Origin: a virus
DNA length: 64,000 bases
Virus record (IMG/VR): IMGVR_UViG_3300043783_000034
Location: 1 to 64,000 of that record
Direction: 5' to 3' (one strand)
Shown here: positions 52,103 to 60,202 of the stretch, piece after piece
Position numbering within the stretch: the stretch's first letter is position 1
Layout: every line of letters starts with the position of its first letter
The notes under the pieces: generated by a model
Seen by the model: only the letters and a program-made list of their open reading frames with translations
What the model was told of the DNA's origin: nothing
Database searches by the model: none
Program-made: the position numbers and the translations under genes

Positions 52103-52846
52103 ATGACCAACAGACCATACTGCATCGACATCTATCAAGGCGACGACGTTCTCGACGCACCCGGACAGGTGGACGCCGGTTTCGTCAAGGCGAAGGCCTA
52201 CGGCATCGCGTTTCTCGATCATAAGGCCAGTCAGGGTACCGGCATGGTGGACAGCCGGTGTGCGCTCCGTCGCTCGAAATGGATGGACGGAGAGCCGATC
52301 CCCGTGACCGACATTGACGGCACGGTGCTGCAACTCAAACCGCGCTGGGGCTTCTACCACTACAACGGTGGCGCATCGGCTGCGTCTGAGGCCGCGCATT
52401 TCCTCGCCGTCGTCAAGCCGATGTTCGAGAAGGGTGATGATCTTTGTCTCGACTGGGAGGACATCGGCGCGTCCGGCACGCAAATGTCGGCAGAATGGGC
52501 AGACGATTTCTGCAAGGACGTCGAGGATTGGTCCGGTTTCCCAATGAAGGTGTACGGTGGCGACGCTCCCCGTGAACAGCTTCTCCGGGCTTCTACCGCG
52601 ATCCTCGAGCGCTTCGCCGCGCGCCGCTTCTGGTTCTGTCAGTACGGCGCATTCAATACCGCGCTAGTACCGCTGCCATGGAAGGGCAAGCCGACCGGCG
52701 TCTTCCAGTGGCAGGACGATGGCGATCAATACGGCCCGGGACCGCACACCATCCCCGGTGTCGAACGCTATTGTGACAACTCCACGGTCGTCGGTGCCAT
52801 GACGGTAGCGAAGATGAATGCGCTATGGGGCGGCGGCTCGGCATGA
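52103..52846 (+). CDS. GH25-like endolysin (muramidase)
   Basis: 247 residues from ATG 52103. GH25 layout: CIDIYQGD near the start (first Asp), FVKAKAYGIAFLDHKASQGTG, WGFYHYNGG, then CLDWED near residue 115 with the catalytic DxE-type acids, and VFQWQDDGDQYGPGP at the end. It cleaves the glycan strands of peptidoglycan. It has no signal peptide, so it depends on a holin. Confidence 0.8.
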   Translation: MTNRPYCIDIYQGDDVLDAPGQVDAGFVKAKAYGIAFLDHKASQGTGMVDSRCALRRSKWMDGEPIPVTDIDGTVLQLKPRWGFYHYNGGASAASEAAHFLAVVKPMFEKGDDLCLDWEDIGASGTQMSAEWADDFCKDVEDWSGFPMKVYGGDAPREQLLRASTAILERFAARRFWFCQYGAFNTALVPLPWKGKPTGVFQWQDDGDQYGPGPHTIPGVERYCDNSTVVGAMTVAKMNALWGGGSA

Positions 52847-53052
52847 ATGATCCGGCCGACTGGCCTGCGCTAGAAGCGGCAATCAACAAGGCTTTTGACG
52901 CTTACGTCGAGTGCCTTTTTGATGTGATGGTTTCCGGCATGATCACTGGCCTTGAGGCAGACGCTCGCAGGCGATTCGCCAGCGGCCTCGAGAAGGCCAT
53001 AGAAGCCAAGCGACTCGCCATGAGCGTGGTCGATGAAAGGGCCAAGCAATGA
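52843..53052 (+). CDS. Small helical hypothetical protein
   Basis: 69 residues, ATGA overlap with the endolysin. Helical: WPALEAAINKAFDAYVECLFDVMVSGMITGLEAD. No family recognised. Confidence 0.5.
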   Translation: MNDPADWPALEAAINKAFDAYVECLFDVMVSGMITGLEADARRRFASGLEKAIEAKRLAMSVVDERAKQ

Positions 53053-53855
53053 AGGTCATCCGCCACCCGATCACGGGCCAACCATTTTGCATGGGGCGCA
53101 CCCGGCCGGCTATGCGGCCGCAACTTCGTTTCGCGCGATATCTGGATGTGGTGGATCTTCCGGCATCGCCCGTCGCTGTTGATTACGCTTCGAAGGCCAC
53201 GACGATCCTTTTCCAGATTCTGGGCAACGATCAGTATGGCGATTGCACGGTTGCGGGTGCCTTTCACGTCCATGGCACGATTCTCGCCAATGCTGGCGAG
53301 CCGCCCGACCCTGACCTGAGCGCCGCCAATGCCACGAACCTTTACCTGCAACTCACTGGTGGCAAGGATATCGGCCTTGACGAGCAGACCGTACTCAATC
53401 ACTGGCAGAAGGATGGCCTGTTGCCCGGCGGCACGCGCAAGATCGCTGGATGGATGGCGGTCGATGCAACAAACAAGGCGCACTGCCAACTAGCGGCATG
53501 GCTCTTTGAAAACCTGTATTTCGGCGTCGAGTTGCCCGACGCTTGGATCAATCCGATGCCGAGCGCATCCGGATTTCTGTGGGACGTTGCCGGTGCGCCT
53601 GATCCCGATAACGGCCATTGCTTCGTCGCACCCGGCTATGATGCCGCAGGTCCGAAATGCGCCACTTGGGGCATGGTCGGGAATGTTTCCTGGGAGGCTG
53701 TGGCGAAGTATGCGGTCGACAGCGCCAGCGGCGAACTCTACACGGTCATCAGCGCGGATGGCATTGCCAAGGCCACCGCGCGCTGCCCAGCTGGCGTCGA
53801 TTGGGCAGGCCTTGTGGCGGACTTTGCCGCGCTCGGCGGCACCGCGACCGCGTAG
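53049..53855 (+). CDS. Cysteine peptidase-like protein
   Basis: 268 residues. ILGNDQYGDCTVAGAFHVHG contains the nucleophile-like Cys (about residue 66). PDNGHCFVAPGYD supplies a His, and KCATWGMVG follows in papain/C39-like order. Related proteins occur in many phages and bacteria without a proven role. It may help lysis or process virion proteins. Overlaps the previous gene by ATGA. Confidence 0.6.
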   Translation: MKVIRHPITGQPFCMGRTRPAMRPQLRFARYLDVVDLPASPVAVDYASKATTILFQILGNDQYGDCTVAGAFHVHGTILANAGEPPDPDLSAANATNLYLQLTGGKDIGLDEQTVLNHWQKDGLLPGGTRKIAGWMAVDATNKAHCQLAAWLFENLYFGVELPDAWINPMPSASGFLWDVAGAPDPDNGHCFVAPGYDAAGPKCATWGMVGNVSWEAVAKYAVDSASGELYTVISADGIAKATARCPAGVDWAGLVADFAALGGTATA

Positions 53856-53870
53856 GAAGGAATATTCACA

Positions 53871-54047
53871 ATGGCAAAAGCACTCGAGACACTCGCGGCC
53901 GAGGTGGCGACATCAGAATCGGCCTTCGGCATCGACTGGCCGACATTCAAGGCCGGCTTTGCGGAGCTCGTCGCGCGCATCGAGACGGTAGAGGCCGAAT
54001 TGCAACAGTTGAAGCAAAACGTGGCGGCTGCTCAGAAGGGGCAGTGA
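53871..54047 (+). CDS. Small coiled-coil protein
   Basis: 58 residues with GGAAGGA upstream. FGIDWPTFKAGFAELVARIE followed by a leucine-heptad coiled coil (VEAELQQLKQNVAAA). Similar small proteins lie next to holins in rhizobial phages. Function unknown. Confidence 0.5.
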   Translation: MAKALETLAAEVATSESAFGIDWPTFKAGFAELVARIETVEAELQQLKQNVAAAQKGQ

Positions 54048-54106
54048 CGCACCGATCGATTTCAGATAAGGCGATGGTTGCTGACCTTTGAGGGGGAGCA
54101 ACCACC

Positions 54107-55054
54107 ATGAAGTTTGACTGGATTCTCATTGTCGCCTGCATCACTACGATTTTGCAGGCGGTAGCATCTGGCACCATTCACCTCACGGATATGGTGCCTG
54201 ACCAGTACCTCAAGAAGATCACCGCCTGGGCCGGGTTCTTCGCCTTCTGCAACTCCACGTTCTTAACGGTCGTCGTCGGCATCAAGACGAACGCAGCGAC
54301 AGCCATGGGAGAAACCATCATGCGATATGCATCCGCCGCATTGCGGCTCATCATCGTCTTGCTACTCGCCGTCTTCGTGTTCCTCGCGCCCGCCGCGCGC
54401 GCGGCCGACATGCCGCTCGCCGTGCCGGATACGCCGGTTTACACGAAGGCGGTGCCGAAGCGCCTGACGCTCGCGTCGACGCCGTGCACCGTCCTATCGT
54501 GCAGCGGCTTCTATGGCGGCGTGACGGTCCTCGGCAGCGGATCGAATCTCGACATCATCGGCGGCGGCATCAACAATTCGGTGCTCGCCGGTGGCGCCAC
54601 CGCAGGCGTCGATGCCGGCTATCAGCTTTGGAATGGCCAGTGGTTCGCCGACATCGAAGCATTCATCGGCTATACGCTAAACGCCAACAACAATCAGGTG
54701 ACCGCGCCAGCGAATGCGAACCACTGGGCGGCCTACCAAGTGGTCGACGTCGGCTATGGCCTGTCGAATCTGTTCGGCACCAACGGCAATGCGCCATCGC
54801 CCTCGCAGGGACCAGTGACAATTCCGACCGCGCTCGCTTCGACGCTGATCTCGCCGTTCATCAGTTTCGGTGCGTGCGAGCGGCCATGGGGAACAGCATG
54901 GTGCACCGGCGCCGGCGCCGCCTTCGTGCTCGCGCCGCAATGGGAACTCAAGATCCGCTATCTGTATGCCAACTATTCGAACGCTCAGGTAAACCTGAAC
55001 ACGACGCAGCAGTCCGACAATTACGTGGGCGTCTCGGCCAATTATAAATTCTGA
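54107..55054 (+). CDS. Holin-like domain fused in frame to outer-membrane barrel
   Basis: 315 residues as one ORF from ATG 54107 (GGGGGAG site). Residues 1-71 are a two-span holin-like protein: MKFDWILIVACITTILQAVA, then ITAWAGFFAFCNSTFLTVVVG. There is no stop after GETI, and the frame enters the outer-membrane protein directly. As a single chain the signal peptide would be buried, so a second product from the internal ATG 54320 is likely. Loss of the holin stop codon is the simplest origin. Confidence 0.65.
   Translation: MKFDWILIVACITTILQAVASGTIHLTDMVPDQYLKKITAWAGFFAFCNSTFLTVVVGIKTNAATAMGETIMRYASAALRLIIVLLLAVFVFLAPAARAADMPLAVPDTPVYTKAVPKRLTLASTPCTVLSCSGFYGGVTVLGSGSNLDIIGGGINNSVLAGGATAGVDAGYQLWNGQWFADIEAFIGYTLNANNNQVTAPANANHWAAYQVVDVGYGLSNLFGTNGNAPSPSQGPVTIPTALASTLISPFISFGACERPWGTAWCTGAGAAFVLAPQWELKIRYLYANYSNAQVNLNTTQQSDNYVGVSANYKF
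54320..55054 (+). CDS. Outer-membrane beta-barrel protein (Omp25/31-like), internal start
   Basis: 244 residues from ATG 54320 with GGGAG seven bases upstream. Signal peptide ends ...VFLAPAARA-ADMPLAVPDTPVYTKA, a typical start for rhizobial Omp25/31-type porin-like proteins. Alternating beta strands follow (GATAGVDAGYQLWNGQWFADIEAFIGYTL; WELKIRYLYANYS), and the chain ends ANYKF with the terminal Phe used by the BAM machinery. Possible roles: superinfection exclusion or altering the host surface. Confidence 0.7.
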   Translation: MRYASAALRLIIVLLLAVFVFLAPAARAADMPLAVPDTPVYTKAVPKRLTLASTPCTVLSCSGFYGGVTVLGSGSNLDIIGGGINNSVLAGGATAGVDAGYQLWNGQWFADIEAFIGYTLNANNNQVTAPANANHWAAYQVVDVGYGLSNLFGTNGNAPSPSQGPVTIPTALASTLISPFISFGACERPWGTAWCTGAGAAFVLAPQWELKIRYLYANYSNAQVNLNTTQQSDNYVGVSANYKF

Positions 55055-55093
55055 CGCGAACTCCCTGCGCGTCAGCGACAGACTTTCTAAATC

Positions 55094-55133
55094 AAGGGCG
55101 GCGTGGCCTATTGCAGGCCAAGGCCGCCCTTTC
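55094..55133 (+). terminator. Hairpin terminator after the outer-membrane protein gene
   Basis: AAGGGCGGC (55094-55102) pairs with GCCGCCCTT (55123-55131), and TGGCC (55104-55108) with GGCCA (55116-55120). It is followed by only a short T-rich tail, so termination may be partial. Confidence 0.6.
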
Positions 55134-55178
55134 TACGTCTTGGCAAGGACACCGGCCGACGCGAGAAAGGCCGCGCCA

Positions 55179-55487
55179 ATGCTCCGACAACTGATGGTGG
55201 AGTTGGGCGTCGACCCTAAGTCGTTGTTCTGGAGCTTCTTCGGATCGATTGCGGCGATCTATTTCATTCCCGCGCCGCGGACGCCTAGTGCGGCGTTCTG
55301 GACGGTCGTCGTCGGCACGATCTTCGGAACCAGTTTCACGCCGCTCGCGTCTAACCTATGGTCGATCGCCGAAACTTACGCCAATGGCATCGCCACGCTG
55401 ATAGGGTTCCTCGGAATGCCAGCGGGCCAGGCCATTCGAGTCGGGTTCCGCAAGTGGAAACCTTCATTCCCGGAGCGAAAATCATGA
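55179..55487 (+). CDS. Small membrane protein, holin-like
   Basis: 102 residues from ATG 55179 (GAAAGG upstream); a TTG at 55140 is an in-frame alternative. Two to three hydrophobic segments: LFWSFFGSIAAIYFI, AAFWTVVVGTIFGTSF, ANGIATLIGFLGMPA. A basic C-terminus suggests cytoplasmic location. May be a second holin or an antiholin. Confidence 0.5.
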   Translation: MLRQLMVELGVDPKSLFWSFFGSIAAIYFIPAPRTPSAAFWTVVVGTIFGTSFTPLASNLWSIAETYANGIATLIGFLGMPAGQAIRVGFRKWKPSFPERKS

Positions 55488-55840
55488 CCGAACTCGATCT
55501 CGAGCACGCGCACATCGTAAACGACTTCATCAATGCGGTCGGCTTCTTCGGCGGACTGCTCGCCGCTGGATTGGCGATCTATACATTGCTCGGCTGGATC
55601 GGCGCACCGACGGATGGGCCGCACATACGGCTTGCGCGCAGTCTGGTCTTTGCTCTGATCGCCATTGGCTTCATGGGTCTTTTCGCGTTTCCTGATGCAG
55701 GCTTTTCGATCAACTTACCGCTCGCGGTGCTGGTGATCGGCGTCGTCGGGCAGATGTTAATCACGGCATGGTCGGCTTGGTGGAATCACCGACGCAGCGC
55801 AGCGCCACGCGCACCATTCATGTGGGGACACTGGCGCTGA
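55484..55840 (+). CDS. Three-span membrane protein
   Basis: 118 residues, ATGA overlap with the previous gene. Segments AVGFFGGLLAAGLAIYTLLG, LVFALIAIGFMGLFAFP and LPLAVLVIGVVGQMLI. Paired with the preceding membrane protein, so they may act together in lysis timing. Last rightward gene before the convergent junction. Confidence 0.5.
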   Translation: MTELDLEHAHIVNDFINAVGFFGGLLAAGLAIYTLLGWIGAPTDGPHIRLARSLVFALIAIGFMGLFAFPDAGFSINLPLAVLVIGVVGQMLITAWSAWWNHRRSAAPRAPFMWGHWR

Positions 55841-55980
55841 TTTCGAATAATGGCCACCGCTACCGCTCTGCCTCGGGCCGACCGATAACGCGCCCCGATT
55901 GGAGGCGATGCGCGCTACCATGTACCGCCGGGGGCTGAGGTCAACCCTGGGGGCTAACGGGCGGCCCGGCGATGCACCTC

Positions 55981-56151
55981 TTATCGTTTCTTGCCTCTCA
56001 GCTTGCGTTTGACGCGGCGACTTATCGCCTCATCTGGCTCAGTCGCCTTCGCATCGTCAGGGGCACCGGATAGTTGTCGGGCTAATTGGTTCGGCCGGAC
56101 TTCGCGCATCGCGCGGAGCGCGTCGGCCTTGGGTGTCGGATCTTTGCTCAC
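55981..56151 (-). CDS. Small Arg/Lys-rich protein
   Basis: 56 residues from GTG 56151, with GGGAG seven bases upstream. Ends in a very basic RRVKRKLRGKKR tail. A longer frame to 56355 would overlap the exonuclease gene and is not favoured. Last gene of the leftward operon. Confidence 0.45.
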   Translation of the reverse strand: MSKDPTPKADALRAMREVRPNQLARQLSGAPDDAKATEPDEAISRRVKRKLRGKKR

Positions 56152-56212
56152 AGGCTTGGCTCCCGGCTGGCGACGACTCGACGGATCGTCGGCGACCAGC
56201 GCTGGGCGGCAG

Positions 56213-56962
56213 TCATGGCCTCGCTGCCCTTCGGCGGTAGAGTTCGGCGCCGGCGGTATGGCGAATGTCTTCGTCAAATTTATCGCCTTGGTCCAGAACC
56301 CATTGAAGGTAATCGTCAGGAATCGTGTCGACCGATTTGCCTTGATGCTTGCCAAAGTGAAAGCGCCGCAGATAGGCCGGCATGCGGCTAACCTCGATCA
56401 TCTGCGCGAGCACCTCGTCGACTGTCGGATGCGATGGGTCAGCGAGCGCGCGCACGATCATGAGACGGAGGAGCGCGCCAGTCACCGTCACGTCGCCGGG
56501 CGCACGGTGCGGCTCCGGTACGCTGGCGAGGCGCAGCTTGAGCCAGTAGCGAAGCACCTGATTGGCGTGCGACGGCGCGTCGGGCCACATGCGCAGTGCG
56601 ACCTTGCGCGTGCAGATAACCGGGATGATGTCGGTCGGCTGCTTGAACCATTGCAGATCGAACCGCGCGTGGTGGATGGCGATAGCGGCGAGCGGACCAC
56701 GGAATATGTATCCTTGCATCGTATCGTCGAATGCCGGAGCCTCGAGCACGTCGTCATCAACAATGTGGTGGATGGCGCTCGCCTGCGGCGGGATCGACTT
56801 GCCGGGATTGCAAAGGCTCGACCACGATTCGCCGCGCGCGATGGTGCCGCCCTCGTCGATGACAAGATCGGTCGTAGCGACTTCGCAAACGCCGCCGTCT
56901 TCTGGCTTGAGGCCGCAGGTCTCAAGATCGATGCAGCGTACGATGCGTGGGGCGATGCTCAC
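56213..56962 (-). CDS. DnaQ-like 3'-5' exonuclease
   Basis: 249 residues from GTG 56962 (GGAGG upstream). DEDDh motifs: RCIDLETCGL (Exo I, D and E), AIHHIVDDDV and IAIHHARFD (Exo II), with a later His/Asp region (YWLKLRLASVPEPHRAPGDV) for Exo III. The C-terminal ~60 residues (FGKHQGKSVDTIPDDYLQWVLDQ) are a DUF3820-like module often appended to such exonucleases. Role in DNA replication or nucleotide recycling. Confidence 0.82.
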   Translation of the reverse strand: MSIAPRIVRCIDLETCGLKPEDGGVCEVATTDLVIDEGGTIARGESWSSLCNPGKSIPPQASAIHHIVDDDVLEAPAFDDTMQGYIFRGPLAAIAIHHARFDLQWFKQPTDIIPVICTRKVALRMWPDAPSHANQVLRYWLKLRLASVPEPHRAPGDVTVTGALLRLMIVRALADPSHPTVDEVLAQMIEVSRMPAYLRRFHFGKHQGKSVDTIPDDYLQWVLDQGDKFDEDIRHTAGAELYRRRAARP

Positions 56963-57007
56963 CGGGAAACCTCCGGGCGCCGTAGGGGCTGGTGACGGTC
57001 AAGAGGC

Positions 57008-57166
57008 TCATGACGGCTCCGCAGTGCGCAGTTCGCGCCTGCGGTCCAGTTCGTCCCGGCATGCAGTGCACATCAGTCCCCATGTGATCGGAGCGTCGCA
57101 GAGATTGCAGAGGCGGGAAGGAGCCCGGAATGGGGGGCCGTTCAAATGATCTTCGATGCGCTTCAT
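57008..57166 (-). CDS. 52-residue zinc-ribbon protein
   Basis: Encodes MKRIEDHLNGPPFRAPSRL followed by CNLC...CTAC, a CxxC-x12-CxxC zinc ribbon, then an Arg/Glu-rich helix. The start is at 57166. It is well placed between methylase and exonuclease genes in the leftward operon. Confidence 0.6.
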   Translation of the reverse strand: MKRIEDHLNGPPFRAPSRLCNLCDAPITWGLMCTACRDELDRRRELRTAEPS

Positions 57167-57225
57167 GGTTAATGCCTTTCCGTGATCGCCCCAATGGCGG
57201 TGATGATGATGGCGGTCAGCATGGG

Positions 57226-58110
57226 TTACCCGATTGCTTCGATGCTGGCGGCGATGAACTCTGCCGCGATTTGCGGGACGATCGCGTTGCCGTAGGCGCG
57301 CAAGCGTCCCACTCGACCGGGTATCCTTGAAGCCAGCGGGAATGTGCCGGGTTCAACTGGCCGCGCTTTTCCGTCGGTGCAGGGGAGCCATTCGCAATCG
57401 CTCCAGGCGCTTGCCGCCCGAGAGGGGACGTTGGTGTCGCCCAGGCCGCCATTTGAGTGAGCGACGATCCGCTCATCGCCGATGTAATGGTGCCTCCCCG
57501 CTCGCCGTCCGTCGCGGACGGAGTCGTCCATGCCGCTGGCAGCGCTACAAGGGCCGCTGCCCGTGCCATATTCGCGCCGCAAGCATTCGCCGCTGCTGGC
57601 GTCGTCCAGGCTTTGAGCGACGAACCACAGTCGCTGTCGGATATGGGGCGCGCCGATGCCACAAGCCGGCAGTGCGGCCGCCCCCGTGGCGTAACCTTCG
57701 CCTTCCAAGTCAGCGCAAACAGCGTCGAGCCAGCCCTGTTCAATCGCTGCCGCAACCTGTTCGCCAAAGAGGATTGGAGGGCGGCACTCGCGGATGAGAC
57801 GGAACCAATGCGGCCATAGGTGCCGGCGGTCGGCGCCACCTTGTCTTTTGCCTGCGGCCGAGAAGGGTTGGCAGGGGCAAGAGCCTGTCCAAACAGGTCG
57901 ATCGTCGGGGATTCCTGCGAGCCTGCATGCAAGTGCCCAGCCCGCAATCCCGGCGAAGAAATGGCATTGGGCATAGCCTCGGAGATCGGCGGCGCGGACA
58001 TCAACGATGCTGCGCTCATCAACGTCGCCGGGCGCGATGTGTCCGGCTGCGATGAGGTTGCGGAGCCATTGAGCGGCATATCGGTCGTTTTCATTGTAGT
58101 AGGCCGTCAT
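57226..58110 (-). CDS. DNA (cytosine-5) methyltransferase
   Basis: 294 residues. Motif [19 protein letters not shown], motif [14 protein letters not shown] with the catalytic Cys, motif VI FGEQV (EQV in place of the usual ENV), motif [18 protein letters not shown]. The C-terminal [18 protein letters not shown] resembles motif X. It probably protects phage DNA from restriction. The substituted motif VI is also seen in related phage enzymes. Confidence 0.88.
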   Translation of the reverse strand: MTAYYNENDRYAAQWLRNLIAAGHIAPGDVDERSIVDVRAADLRGYAQCHFFAGIAGWALACRLAGIPDDRPVWTGSCPCQPFSAAGKRQGGADRRHLWPHWFRLIRECRPPILFGEQVAAAIEQGWLDAVCADLEGEGYATGAAALPACGIGAPHIRQRLWFVAQSLDDASSGECLRREYGTGSGPCSAASGMDDSVRDGRRAGRHHYIGDERIVAHSNGGLGDTNVPSRAASAWSDCEWLPCTDGKARPVEPGTFPLASRIPGRVGRLRAYGNAIVPQIAAEFIAASIEAIG

Positions 58111-58130
58111 CCCTTTGGCGCGCGCATGGG

Positions 58131-58871
58131 TCAGCGGCCCTCTGCCGTGTCGCGTGCTGGCGGGAATGTTACCTCGCAGCCTTCCCAGTGGAAGCTTTTG
58201 TGCGCCTCGGCCATGTCGGTGACAAAGAGACCGCGAGCCGTTTCAAGCACGTCCACTGACCACGCGCCGCCGCAGGCTTCGCCGGCACGCGACGCTAGCG
58301 AGAGCACGCGGCCAATGTCGTCCTCGCGACACAGGTTCTCGTAAACCGACTCGTTCGCGCCGCCCCTGATCAACGCCTCGCGGGGCCAATAGGGATGATG
58401 GCAGAGCACTTTTGGCCCATCCACGAACACCCGAAACTCGCGGCATACCGGCATGTCGCCGTAGGATGGACAGACGGTCAGCGGCTGGATCGGCAAAAAC
58501 TCGCGAATGGCCCAGCGTTCATACGGGAGACCGATGATGGACGCGCACTCGCAATATTCGACGATCGCGATTATATGGCTTTCGACCTTTTCAGGATCGC
58601 CGACGAAACACGAGCGCTTCCAGGAATGCTTTGCGGACGTGTGATCGGTCCGAAGGAAGAATGGCGCGCCAAACTCGCTGGCTTCGCGCCTGATGGTTTG
58701 AGCAAAACGTTTCAGCCCAATGCTTCCGTCCGGGCCGTCTTTGCCATCGAATGCGGCGAAGATGTCCTCCAGAGCCGCAGACGTAATCTCCACGATCTTC
58801 GTGCGCGGCACCGGCAGGTCGGCGGCAGCGATCCGGGGAAACCAGTAGGATAGTGCTGTGCGGTCGCTCAT
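58131..58871 (-). CDS. ATP-grasp-like protein
   Basis: 246 residues. FFLRTDHTSAKHSWKRSCF (nucleotide-binding strand and loop), REFLPI, CREFRVFVDGPKVLCHHPYW and GGAWSVDVLETARGLFVTDMAEA form an ATP-grasp pattern resembling D123/Cdc123-like proteins. ATP-grasp enzymes ligate carboxylates to amines or thiols. Substrate unknown; its place among DNA-modification genes is intriguing. Confidence 0.6.
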   Translation of the reverse strand: MSDRTALSYWFPRIAAADLPVPRTKIVEITSAALEDIFAAFDGKDGPDGSIGLKRFAQTIRREASEFGAPFFLRTDHTSAKHSWKRSCFVGDPEKVESHIIAIVEYCECASIIGLPYERWAIREFLPIQPLTVCPSYGDMPVCREFRVFVDGPKVLCHHPYWPREALIRGGANESVYENLCREDDIGRVLSLASRAGEACGGAWSVDVLETARGLFVTDMAEAHKSFHWEGCEVTFPPARDTAEGR

Positions 58872-58874
58872 GGC

Positions 58875-59234
58875 CTAGTCCGTGTCGCGTGCTGGCGGGG
58901 GAGGAAGGGGCTGCCAGTGGGTAACGGGAATATCAATGGGAGCGGCGCTTTCGCCCATATCCATCAACCAGTCCTCATTGCCCATGGTGTCCCAGCGGCC
59001 GAACACGATTTCGAGAATACGCGAGCCCGGCACGAACAACAGAACAAGCGTCCCATCCTTCGGCGCGCTCTCGATCGTCCGCCACTCCCGCTCGCGCTTC
59101 TCGGCTTCCAGTTCGGCGACGCGGGTGCGGAGGTGGGTGATTTCGTCGATGATTTCCTGGAAAATTGGCCCATACGTATAGGGGTCAAGATGATGTCGGA
59201 CCAAGTAGTGCAATCGCTCAACGATGTCGCTCAT
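58875..59234 (-). CDS. DUF551-like protein
   Basis: 119 residues. An N-terminal helix/coiled coil (IIDEITHLRTRVAELEAEKRE) precedes WRTIESAPKDGTLVLLFV...THWQPLPPPP, the short DUF551 signature common in phages. Function unknown. Confidence 0.65.
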   Translation of the reverse strand: MSDIVERLHYLVRHHLDPYTYGPIFQEIIDEITHLRTRVAELEAEKREREWRTIESAPKDGTLVLLFVPGSRILEIVFGRWDTMGNEDWLMDMGESAAPIDIPVTHWQPLPPPPARDTD

Positions 59235-59240
59235 GGCTTC

Positions 59241-59393
59241 TCAACGCTTGGTACGTGTCAGAAGGAACAACAAGAGAAAAACGAACAACGTGCCGAAAAA
59301 GGCTGCGGCTTTGCTGAGAGTCGGACAGGTCGCGCTATCGCTGTTGCTACAGAATGGGTCGATACCCGCCATGATAATGTCAGGGCCGCTCAT
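59241..59393 (-). CDS. 50-residue membrane peptide
   Basis: MSGPDIIMAGIDPFCSNSDS, then a transmembrane helix AAAFFGTLFVFLLLFLL and a basic TRTKR end. ATG 59393 overlaps the stop of the upstream gene (ATGA), which supports translation. Confidence 0.5.
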   Translation of the reverse strand: MSGPDIIMAGIDPFCSNSDSATCPTLSKAAAFFGTLFVFLLLFLLTRTKR

Positions 59394-60202
59394 GGCTTCT
59401 CTCCGAGGGCGGCACGGGCTCGATGCTGGATAGTTCTAATCGTATGGCCTAAGCTTTCGCTGTCGTTTACGGTCAAAAGCGACATCACGCGCCACTCGAT
59501 CTCAACAAGCACCTCTCTCAGCCTCTCGACCTGCGCTCGCAGCGCGTCGCGTTCGACCTCGATCTTTTCGGTCTCATCATAGTCCGCTTCCATTTGTGTG
59601 TTCTGCTGCTGGATTTTCGCCAAGTCGGCTTCGTGCTTTGCCCGCAGCGCGTCGCGTTCGGCGAGAAGGGCGGGGGCGGCGGCAATCAGGCGGGCGTTAG
59701 CGATAGAATCGGGCGTTGGCTGACTGCCAGGAGAGCAATCGCAAATAACACCGCGTCCTGGACCCTGTGGTCCCCAAACGCAGTCGGCGTACTCAGGACC
59801 GTAAGTGTGCCTAATGCCGTTTTTAATGACTAGTTCGCCTCCGTTATCAAATTGCTGCCACGGACCCTGCGTGTGCCCGTCGAACTGCGCCCCCGCCACG
59901 GATGACGGGGGCGGCGTTTTATTCCCCAATCCCGGTTGGGTCGAGGTATCTTGCGATGCGGATATCCTGTCTCCGGGTCTATGCTGCATCACCTCCTCTC
60001 GGTTGGGTGCGTTGTCAGCGCGGGCGCGACGGGCGGCGAGAAGAGCGGCGCGGGCTTGCACTCGGTACTTTTCTCTAATCTCCGGAAAGGCGAAGTCATA
60101 AGCCGGAGGCGGGCGACTAACATTCGAATATGACGACGTATGTAGATCATAGAGGGCCTTCGCCGCCGCTTCGACTTCCGCCGGGGTTATGTCGTCGGTC
60201 AT
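59390..60202 (-). CDS. Hypothetical protein with coiled coil
   Basis: 270 residues. N-terminal EVEAAAKALYDLHTSS; a middle GPWQQFDNGGELVIKNG and ANARLIAAAPALLAERDALR segment typical of phage Ead/Ea22-like accessory proteins; C-terminal heptad coiled coil. Stop-start overlaps with both neighbours. Function unknown. Confidence 0.6.
   Translation of the reverse strand: MTDDITPAEVEAAAKALYDLHTSSYSNVSRPPPAYDFAFPEIREKYRVQARAALLAARRARADNAPNREEVMQHRPGDRISASQDTSTQPGLGNKTPPPSSVAGAQFDGHTQGPWQQFDNGGELVIKNGIRHTYGPEYADCVWGPQGPGRGVICDCSPGSQPTPDSIANARLIAAAPALLAERDALRAKHEADLAKIQQQNTQMEADYDETEKIEVERDALRAQVERLREVLVEIEWRVMSLLTVNDSESLGHTIRTIQHRARAALGEKP

Noticed and set aside
56152-56355. Longer start for the small basic gene at 55981
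   Set aside because: The extension lies inside the exonuclease gene in another frame; GTG 56151 has a proper RBS and needs no overlap.
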